Of a stretch of DNA of 64,000 nt, positions 19,401 to 25,183 are shown piece after piece. Below the pieces are notes generated by a model, which worked only from the letters and a program-made list of their open reading frames with translations, made no database searches and was not told the origin of the DNA. Made by a program: the position numbers and the translations under genes. The first letter of the stretch is position 1. Each line of letters starts with the position of its first letter. The stretch comes from Amycolatopsis japonica (GTDB lineage: Bacteria; Actinomycetota; Actinomycetes; Mycobacteriales; Pseudonocardiaceae): assembly GCF_000732925.1 (NCBI RefSeq), contig NZ_CP008953.1, positions 5,332,001 through 5,396,000 of the forward strand. The letters run 5' to 3'.

Positions 19401-20876
19401 CGCACCCAGCCCGCGAGCCTCCGCCCGGCGCGAGGCCGCCAGGTTCGCCGACTCGTCGCGTTCCGCCTGCGCCTTCTCCGCTTCGGCCCGCAGAGCGCCG
19501 ACATGGGCTTCGGCCTTCGCCGCCTGCTCGGTGGCGTTCCTGGCCAGTCCCAGCAATCCCCTGGCGAGTGCGCCCGCGGCGGCGTTACGCGCCTGAAGCG
19601 CGGGCTGCGCCTTCTGCTCGCGATTCCCCACCAGTTCCCGGAAATCGCGGGCCTTGCGGGCGGCGTTGAGGTGGTTGAGCACGGTGGCGCATTCACGCCA
19701 GGCCTCGGCCGCGGTCTTGGCCTCGGCCAGTTCGCCGTCGATCCGCTTCTTGCTCTCCTGCGCCTCGTCGAGCCGCAGTTTGCCGACCAGGCGGCGGAGT
19801 TCGGTGACGCCGGCGGTGAGACGGCGGTGGTCGCCCTCGGCCAGTTTCTCCGCGGACTTCACCTCGTCGACGTGCTGTTCGAGCCCGCTCAGCCGCTCGT
19901 TCTCCAGCTTGTCGCGGGCGGCGACCTGACCGGCCAGCGTCCGCATCTCGGCGCGGGCCGCGTCGGCGAGCTTCCGCGACGCGGCGGCGACGCCTTCCTC
20001 CTCCGCCAACGGCGTGAGCAGGTCCAGCGCGCCCGCGACGAAGTCCCGCTCCGACAACAGATCCCCGCGCTGGGCGAGATTGTGCGCGTAGGTCGCGACG
20101 ACCTCGGCGAGGTCCTTCGGCTCTTCCTCCGAAAGCACCGCGCGCAACAGGAACTCGACGAACGCCTCGTCGGTGCTGAAGGCGAAGGCGTCGGCCGCCT
20201 CGCCCTCACCGGCGTTCATCGCGCGCTGGTACCGGAAGAGTTCGGTGTCGAGGCCGAGACCGTCGAGCCGCGACGTCCATTCGTGGTGCCGCCGGGTCCA
20301 GAACAGCTCCAGTTCCGGCTCGCCGCCGTGCACCTTGTCGAGCTGGTCGTGGAAACCGGACATCGTCAGCAGCCTGCCGTCCGACGTCAGCGGCAGCGAG
20401 TCCAGATCGAGCGAGGGCGTCGGCCGGAAGCAGTACCAGGAATCGACGAGGTTCTCCGAGTCCGCCGACACCACGTGCCCGCGCCATTCCGACACCTTGC
20501 CGGTGATCACCCGATGGCCGGTCTCGACCTGCAGCCACTCCAGCACGACGTGCGAAACGTCCTTGGCGGCGACGAACTTCTCCAGCACCTTGGTGTTCGT
20601 CGTGCCGACGACCTGGCGGCGGCCGGGCAGCATGACCGAGAAGATCAGCTTGATCAGGACGGATTTCCCGCCGCCGTTCTCCAGGAACAGCACGCTCGCC
20701 GGCGACGGGCGCCGCGGCGGCCCCTCCCCCGCCAGATGGATGCCCGCGCTGAACAACGCGTCCTGTTTGGGCGCGGTGATGGCGGCGCCGACGCCGCTGA
20801 AGTCCAGCACGACGTCCTGGTACCGCGCGCCCGCCGGGCCCACCGAGTGCAGGCGAACCCGCGAAAGCTCGTACAT
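16413..20876 (-). CDS. SMC/MukB/JetC-like coiled-coil ATPase
   Basis: A 1487-aa protein with split ABC ATPase halves joined by long coiled coils, the layout of MukB, MksB and Wadjet JetC. The N-terminal half has a P-loop-like LENGGGKSV (K71, S72) after an insert. The region from about 290 to 1250 is Ala/Glu/Arg-rich coiled coil with a central break near residues 700-760 that may be a hinge. The C-terminal half has the ABC signature SGGQQ (from residue 1349) and a Walker B strand GVLFLDNPIG. Asn1387 follows the Walker B Asp, where canonical SMC proteins have Glu. The ATG at 20876 lies 12 bp after the KITE-like gene. Likely role: DNA loop extrusion in chromosome maintenance or plasmid defence. 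Confidence 0.75.
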   Translation of the reverse strand: MYELSRVRLHSVGPAGARYQDVVLDFSGVGAAITAPKQDALFSAGIHLAGEGPPRRPSPASVLFLENGGGKSVLIKLIFSVMLPGRRQVVGTTNTKVLEKFVAAKDVSHVVLEWLQVETGHRVITGKVSEWRGHVVSADSENLVDSWYCFRPTPSLDLDSLPLTSDGRLLTMSGFHDQLDKVHGGEPELELFWTRRHHEWTSRLDGLGLDTELFRYQRAMNAGEGEAADAFAFSTDEAFVEFLLRAVLSEEEPKDLAEVVATYAHNLAQRGDLLSERDFVAGALDLLTPLAEEEGVAAASRKLADAARAEMRTLAGQVAARDKLENERLSGLEQHVDEVKSAEKLAEGDHRRLTAGVTELRRLVGKLRLDEAQESKKRIDGELAEAKTAAEAWRECATVLNHLNAARKARDFRELVGNREQKAQPALQARNAAAGALARGLLGLARNATEQAAKAEAHVGALRAEAEKAQAERDESANLAASRRAEARGLGARIAEIREEIAETVRSGALKAGADVAEAARAARAEAEATAAELVRREQELERVAEDLRAAQATVNDAHRLAGSTKDRLERAADELDRANRRTDALAVEPRLSELLGADDVALETDLPVLLERLREAGSAAEKEQTALRMEESVDERALNALGSGGLLPAPEEVQAALDALEAAGMNAWSGWRYLSTLDKKRRAAVLARAPQLVSGILLNEPEQVRLAEKVLAERRLLPSTIIPVATTEATTTDRLPGEAGIEFLVPPNPAMYDEEAADAEREAIALRHAERQRRLEALATSLADDSALSWKLKTWREDYPPGSIATLAEQLQNARTAHETARTALEQAEKEFQRLGEKAAGLRERIPELRTASAEAGERVRGLEALATRAAKIPEWTDDVERATEIAERAEATASEAAVKASRLREQAGEEQRTADGHRRTATTAKAELAEVPGSSDVTEDDSVPAEPVDALRRTFASASEAYAKVEVGSDLRAELDQAESVEASARAALEALDDAVRERASALLETPDGSDASARAAAQARANRAVAVLEEERTEIVGLVATRKAELGQLPEQPSALALDARPKDIEHGLELIDEAGLEVSAAARKWEELQERRAAAEATLESAKTSASGFGLLAESMAHLLSKEDDEVAFDGDVESARTKHSRLNTALTEAQDAADAGDRRVRAAADQLAQYATDKRFEKLSTPVRQQVISVRRDQLPAHAAEWAEALRPRLRTLTDDLAQIDRHRGGIITRLQGMVDGALRTLRAAQRVSRLPDGLGDWSGQEFLRIRFTELEENVLAEKLGEVVDEAAVGKTSDGRDVKRDGLSLVLRGVQAAAPKGFRVDMLKPDSVLRTERQRVSEIRDVFSGGQQLTAAIILYCTLAALRANNRGKARNRHSGVLFLDNPIGRASAGYLLELQRAVAEALGVQLIYTTGLFDAGALSEFPLIVRLRNDADLRAGRKYLSVDATIRNATDELGEPDGVARLSATRLFTRPSEEPEQEETA

Positions 20877-20888
20877 CGACTCCCCTTG

Positions 20889-21680
20889 TTAAAGCGTGTC
20901 CGAAGCGGCCGCACGCAGGGTCCCGCCGCCGTTGGCGACCGAGACCACGTTCAGCTCCAGCAGATCGTCGAAGGCAGCGTCGGCGGCGAGTTCCCGCACC
21001 TGCACCTGATAGCGCGGTGTCGTCCGGTAGGTCCCGCCCTGTTCCCCGCTGACCTGGACGAGAAAGCCCTGATCGGCGAGGAACCGCAGGGCCCGCGCGA
21101 CCATGCCGCGTGTGGTGTCCGACGACAGCCTGCCGTCCTTGGTCGCGGCGGCCGCCGGGCGCCGGGCGTAGGCGCGCCACGCCTGTTCGAGTTCGGGCGC
21201 GTCGGCCAGCGGGTCGTTGTTCGCTTCGGCCTCCGCCGCGCGTTCGTCGAGGATCCGGCAGGCCTCGCGCACCATCGCGTCCACCTGCTCGACGCTGACG
21301 CGGCCGATGTAGGTGTCGTTGGCGAGATCGTCCGGGCGCGGGTAGCCGAGCGCGGCGGTGGCCAGGTGGACGAGCCCGTGCAGGACCTTCTCGGTCTCCC
21401 GGCGTTCGCGGATCTTGCTCTGCCGGGCGTAGCTGTCCATCTTGATCTCGAAGACGGACTCGTCGGTCGCCGCCAGCACGGCGCCGGCCTGGAGGTTGAC
21501 CTCCAGCACCATCAGCCCCAGCCCGGCCGCGACCGCGTGCGTGAGCTGTTTGAACGCCCTGTCCTCGCCGTAGCGCCGGACCAGGTCGCCGTACACGACG
21601 TCCCGCGACGGCAGCTGCTTCGGGCGCATGCCGAACGAGACGAGCCGGGCCGCGGATTCGACGTCCCCGTTGGTCGTCAC
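20889..21680 (-). CDS. KITE-like (MukE/MksE/JetB-type) winged-helix subunit, candidate
   Basis: A 263-aa protein with no catalytic motif. Its C-terminal part (TRGMVARALRFLADQGFLVQVSGEQGG) reads as a winged helix with a beta-wing, and an earlier segment (DAMVREACRILDERAAEAE) is helical. In an operon between a kleisin-like gene and an SMC-like ATPase, this size and fold match MukE/MksE/JetB KITE subunits that clamp the kleisin. The GTG start overlaps the upstream stop (GTGA at 21677-21680), and the SMC gene begins 12 bp downstream. Assignment is from context and predicted secondary structure rather than sequence identity I can name. Confidence 0.6.
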   Translation of the reverse strand: MTTNGDVESAARLVSFGMRPKQLPSRDVVYGDLVRRYGEDRAFKQLTHAVAAGLGLMVLEVNLQAGAVLAATDESVFEIKMDSYARQSKIRERRETEKVLHGLVHLATAALGYPRPDDLANDTYIGRVSVEQVDAMVREACRILDERAAEAEANNDPLADAPELEQAWRAYARRPAAAATKDGRLSSDTTRGMVARALRFLADQGFLVQVSGEQGGTYRTTPRYQVQVRELAADAAFDDLLELNVVSVANGGGTLRAAASDTL

Positions 21681-23152
21681 GCGACCTCCTCCTCTTCTTC
21701 GTGTCGATCGACCGTGGCCGACGAGAGCAGCAGATCCGCTCCGCCGAACTCGGGATCTTCGAGCAGCGTGCCGTCGTCCACGGCCAGCAGCACTTGACGC
21801 TCCCCCAGCCGGAGCGCCGCGCCGACCTCGGGACTGTAGGCGTGCACCGCCCGCAGGGCGACCAGGGCGGGTAACGCGGGATCGATCCGCCGGGCTTCTT
21901 CGAGCAGCCCGGACAGCCGTCGCGGCACCTCCGGCAGGTCGAGCAGGTCGTCGGCGAGACGCCACTGCTCGTCGCCGAACTTGTCGGTGACGTCGGCGGG
22001 CATCAGCTCGGGCTCGGGGATCTCGCCGACGAGCTGATCGCGTTCGGGGGCGGGCCGCAACAGCAGCGACACCAGCGAGGACAGCGACGGCACGGTCGGC
22101 GGCGAGATCCCGGCACCGGCGTGGAAGAACGACTCGGCCGGCGCGACGGCCTGGGCGATCGGCAGGCTCAGCGTCGGCATCAGGAGCTGGCCGAACAGAT
22201 CGATCGTGGCGCGCTGCGGCGGTCCGGAGAACTGCTGGCGGTCCTGCTCGGCGCGGAACACCGCACCGGCGTCGGCGAGCCGGGACTGGAGCCGGGTGTG
22301 GCGGCGGATGCAGTCGCCGACGATGTCGACGAGCTCCGCGGCACGGCGTTTGCGGTCGAGGTCCTCGGTCTCGTCCCGTGACGCGGTGATGTTCTTGAGG
22401 ATCGCGTTCTCGGCGCGGAACCGGGACTCGATATGGGACAACGCCTGATCCAGCAGATCCGGGACCTCGCGCTCCCAGTCGACCGCGCGCACGTCGCGGC
22501 GGGTGGCGTCGAGTTTGGCGCGCAGCGTCTCGCCGTACTGGACCGTCCGGTAGCGGGCCTGTTCGGCGGCGAGCTTCGCGTCGGCGAGGCGGCCACGGTT
22601 GATCAGGTTCTCCAGTTTGACCTCGGCCGCGATCTGGGCGGACTCGACGTCGGTGTCCAGCGCGCCGACGAGCACGTTGATCGCCTCGTCGGTGGCGCGC
22701 AGGTAGACCTCGCCGTCGGGCGCGGCCAGCTCGACGAGCAGCTTGAAGTCGAACTGGCGGCGCTGGTAGCCGCCGCCGGGGCCGATGGAGCCGTAGACGC
22801 GGCGGAACCCGCGATCGGTGGTGCCGACGTTGATCAGGTTGTCGAGCACCCACCGGGCGACCTTGGCGTGTTCGTCCGGCGTCCGGCCCGGCGCCTGGAG
22901 CGCGACGAACGGCAGCAGGCGCGCGATCACCTGATCGTGGTCGGCGCCGGTGTCGAAGTCCATCGACACGGTGACCTGGTCGATCGTGTGCAGGGCGATC
23001 TCGGCCATCTGGTAGATCGTGGCGTCCGCCCAGTCCAGCTTCGACTTGCGCGCGTCGAGGTCGTGCAAGGGCGCTGTGCAGGCCAGCGCCTTGAGGCGGC
23101 GCGTCAGCCCCTCGTCGGCCAGCCCCATCCCGGTCAGCTCGTCGTCTCGCAC
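21677..23152 (-). CDS. Kleisin-like (MukF/MksF/JetA-type) subunit, candidate
   Basis: A 491-aa, largely helical protein that opens the SMC-like operon. It has a helical/winged N-terminal part (about 40-190), a long helical middle with heptad-like stretches (QIAAEVKLENLINRGRLADA, FRAENAILKNITASRDE), and a C-terminal mixed domain ending in an acidic EEEEEVA tail. Gene order (this, KITE-like, SMC-like) is the same as mukFEB and jetABC. GTG at 23152 is the outermost start; ATG at 23128 is an alternative, since neither has a strong ribosome-binding site. No enzymatic motif is present. Confidence 0.6.
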   Translation of the reverse strand: MRDDELTGMGLADEGLTRRLKALACTAPLHDLDARKSKLDWADATIYQMAEIALHTIDQVTVSMDFDTGADHDQVIARLLPFVALQAPGRTPDEHAKVARWVLDNLINVGTTDRGFRRVYGSIGPGGGYQRRQFDFKLLVELAAPDGEVYLRATDEAINVLVGALDTDVESAQIAAEVKLENLINRGRLADAKLAAEQARYRTVQYGETLRAKLDATRRDVRAVDWEREVPDLLDQALSHIESRFRAENAILKNITASRDETEDLDRKRRAAELVDIVGDCIRRHTRLQSRLADAGAVFRAEQDRQQFSGPPQRATIDLFGQLLMPTLSLPIAQAVAPAESFFHAGAGISPPTVPSLSSLVSLLLRPAPERDQLVGEIPEPELMPADVTDKFGDEQWRLADDLLDLPEVPRRLSGLLEEARRIDPALPALVALRAVHAYSPEVGAALRLGERQVLLAVDDGTLLEDPEFGGADLLLSSATVDRHEEEEEVA

Positions 23153-23207
23153 AGCAGGCCAGGCTAGTCGCCGTCCCCTTCACCCCGCACGGGTGACCGG
23201 GTCGAGC

Positions 23208-23837
23208 TCAGGTGTGGACGTAGGACTGGATCAGGATCGAGGTTTCGGCGCCGCCTCGGTGCTGCAGAATCGTCCGGTCCCCGCCCGCGCAGTCCCGTCC
23301 GGCGTAGCCCCAATGCCGCTCCGCGCTGCGGTTCACCATCGACCTCGCCGGGAACGGCAACGCGGCGCACTGCCGTCCGTCACTCGCCCAATCCGGCGGC
23401 AGTTGCACCTTGGCGCCGCCGTAGCCGGGTTCGGGCCAGAAACACAGGAAACCTTCCGCGCAGTCCGGGACGACCGTGGCCGCAGGAGCGGAGCCGGAGC
23501 GATCCGAAGCCAACACGAGCACCACGGCGGTGGCGGCGAGCCCGGCGGCCACCGCCGAGCCCACCCGGAGCACGCGTCTTCGCCACGGTCTGGCGGCCAG
23601 GCTCGCTTTCACTTCGCCCCGGATCCGGTCGAAGCGCTCGAGCAGTTCGGGCTTCCCGCAGCCGTGCAGATAGCAGCGCAGCTGCCCCGCCGTCGGCAGC
23701 AGACCGTTCTCGATGTTGGACACCCGTTGCCGGGTCAGCGCGTCCTGGCCGAGCAAGGAGCGCTTGGCGACGCATTCCTGAGTGAGCCTTCCGCGCACCT
23801 CGCGCAACTGCGCGCCGAAGTCCTTCGCAGTGGACAT
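23208..23837 (-). CDS. XRE-HTH / transmembrane / peptidase-inhibitor I36-like fusion protein
   Basis: A 209-aa protein with three parts. Residues 5-60 are a helix-turn-helix of the XRE class (LTRQRVSNIENGLLPTAGQL). Residues 89-111 are one transmembrane helix. Residues 124-209 form a Cys-containing beta domain resembling peptidase inhibitor family I36 or beta/gamma-crystallin folds (CAEGFLCFWPEPGYGGAKVQLP, SMVNRSAERHWGYAGRDC). The DNA-binding end would be cytoplasmic and the crystallin-like end outside, suggesting a membrane-tethered regulator that reads an extracellular cue. Start ATG 23837 has GGGAGGGGG upstream. It is divergent from a small secreted protein gene. Confidence 0.7.
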   Translation of the reverse strand: MSTAKDFGAQLREVRGRLTQECVAKRSLLGQDALTRQRVSNIENGLLPTAGQLRCYLHGCGKPELLERFDRIRGEVKASLAARPWRRRVLRVGSAVAAGLAATAVVLVLASDRSGSAPAATVVPDCAEGFLCFWPEPGYGGAKVQLPPDWASDGRQCAALPFPARSMVNRSAERHWGYAGRDCAGGDRTILQHRGGAETSILIQSYVHT

Positions 23838-23988
23838 GGTCCACCCCCTCCCCATCGCCATTGTGTCGGACCCGGTCACGGTGTCGCGGGACGAACCGCG
23901 ACACACCGCGACATCGTTTTCCCTGGTCAGCGCCACGTGATGCTGCTGTCGTGGACGTGTCGGACAAGCGATCAGGGAGGAATTCATC

Positions 23989-24387
23989 ATGAAACGTTCA
24001 CTCGTTCCGGTGGCCGCGGCCGCCGCCTTGCTCATCTCGGGGGTGGCCTGCACACCGGCTTCCGCGGCGGAAGAGGGCAACTGCACTCCGGTCGTGCACT
24101 GGTGTGGCGGGGTCTTCAACGACACCCCGCGCGTCGTCACGGTGGCCGGGAACTTCGACGGCCGGAACTACACCGATCTCCTGCCGCTCAGTGCCGGCGG
24201 GCGGACCGGGCCGAACCGGGACATCGACGGCGTGCGGATCCCGGTCGGCTGCACCGCGCATCTGCGCACGATCGTCAACCGGTGGGGTGGCGAGGACTAC
24301 GACGGTGGCGCCGCGTACGCGTCGGGCACCTGGCACCGCATCCACGACGACGAGGTCGTCAAGATCACCCGGCTCGCCTGCCGGTAG
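23989..24387 (+). CDS. Small secreted protein of unknown function
   Basis: A 132-aa product with an N-terminal signal peptide (MKRSLVPVAAAAALLISGVA, probable cleavage after ASA near residue 27). The mature part contains paired cysteines (NCTPVVHWCGG, VGCTAH, LACR) likely to form disulfides outside the cell. A strong ribosome-binding site (AGGGAGGA) precedes ATG 23989. It lies 151 bp from, and divergent to, the membrane-tethered XRE-I36 gene, so the two may share regulation. The Cys at 21 is not in a convincing lipobox. I do not recognise the family. Confidence 0.75.
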   Translation: MKRSLVPVAAAAALLISGVACTPASAAEEGNCTPVVHWCGGVFNDTPRVVTVAGNFDGRNYTDLLPLSAGGRTGPNRDIDGVRIPVGCTAHLRTIVNRWGGEDYDGGAAYASGTWHRIHDDEVVKITRLACR

Positions 24388-24395
24388 CCGGGGCG

Positions 24396-24430
24396 GGTGC
24401 TGCCCGGCGACCGGGGGTCCGGGCAGCACC
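24396..24430 (+). terminator. Hairpin after the small secreted protein gene
   Basis: Perfect 12-bp stem GGTGCTGCCCGG (24396-24407) with CCGGGCAGCACC (24419-24430), starting 8 nt after the stop at 24387. It is a GC-rich hairpin without a T tract. Confidence 0.6.
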
Positions 24431-24485
24431 ACCCCCGGGTGACCGGGGCTGCTCACCGCCGGGGTGTCCCGGTAGCGTCGGGATC

Positions 24486-24923
24486 ATGCGTGAAATGAGC
24501 CGGGACGAATGGTGGGCCTTCGCGAGCGAGGGCACGCGGACGGGCATGCTCGGCCTGGTCCGCGCCAACGGGGCGGCGATCGTGACGCCGGTGTGGTTCC
24601 TGCTGAACGAGGGGCCGGACGGGGACGAACTGATCTTCACCACCGGCACGGACACGCTCAAGGGCAAGGCGCTGCGGCGCGACCCTCGGCTTTCCCTGGC
24701 CGTCGATGACCAGAAGCCGCCGTACTCGTATGTGCAGTTCACCGCCGAAGCCGTGTTGCACGACGACCTCGGCGAGATGCTCGAATGGGCGACCAGGCTC
24801 GGTGGCCGGTACATGGGTGAGGACAAGGCCGAGGCCTACGGCAAGCGCAACGCCGTACCGGAGGAGTCCTTGGTACGCGCGCGGATCACGAAGGTGATCG
24901 CCCGCGCCGACATCGCCGGCTGA
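24486..24923 (+). CDS. PPOX-class (pyridoxamine 5'-phosphate oxidase-like) protein
   Basis: A 145-aa split-barrel flavin/F420-binding protein. The N-terminal REMSRDEWWAFASEGTRTGMLGLV, the GAAIVTPVWFLL strand, TLKGKALRRDPRLSLAVDD and the C-terminal RARITKVIARADI match the PPOX-class F420-dependent family, whose members reduce or bind small cofactors and substrates. The specific reaction cannot be read from the sequence. The ATG at 24486 matches the family N terminus. A family-B palindrome begins 19 nt after its stop. Confidence 0.85.
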   Translation: MREMSRDEWWAFASEGTRTGMLGLVRANGAAIVTPVWFLLNEGPDGDELIFTTGTDTLKGKALRRDPRLSLAVDDQKPPYSYVQFTAEAVLHDDLGEMLEWATRLGGRYMGEDKAEAYGKRNAVPEESLVRARITKVIARADIAG

Positions 24924-24941
24924 CCCCTTCCCCCCTCTCTC

Positions 24942-25003
24942 GCATTTAGTCCTCTGGATGCGGTCCTTGCACACGCAAGTACCGCATCCAGAGGACTAAA
25001 TGC
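24942..25003. repeat. Family-B palindrome B1
   Basis: Perfect 23-bp stem (24942-24964 with 24981-25003) built on TTTAGTCCTCTGGATGCGGT. Inside the loop a second stem CTTGC/GCAAG (24966-24970, 24975-24979) closes an ACAC tetraloop. It lies directly downstream of the PPOX gene. Other copies are at 37467 and 58016, with a half copy at 44678. Confidence 0.85.
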
Positions 25004-25084
25004 ATTCAAGGGGGTGACTCTCCGTGTTGATGTTGGTCAAGTATTGACACGAAGCACCCACTGGTGTGTGATCTGAACCATAGA

Positions 25085-25099
25085 TAGGAAAGTTTCCTA
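25085..25099 (+). promoter_or_regulatory. Palindromic operator candidate upstream of the secreted sugar dehydrogenase
   Basis: TAGGAAAGTTTCCTA is a perfect 7-1-7 palindrome about 85 bp before the start of the dehydrogenase gene, in a local AT-rich patch. Symmetry, position and base composition fit a repressor or activator site, for example for a sugar-responsive regulator. The binding protein is not identifiable here. Confidence 0.55.
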
Positions 25100-25183
25100 A
25101 CTAAAACTCCACCTTCCCCGCCGGGCCCCGCCCGGTCCGCCGTTGTACCTCCCGACCCCCGAACTTCACGTATGGAGGCTCCA

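Noticed and set aside
18120-21797. Long antisense frame of about 1225 aa opposite the SMC-like genes
   Set aside because: Shadow of the coiled-coil gene; no domain and unlikely composition.
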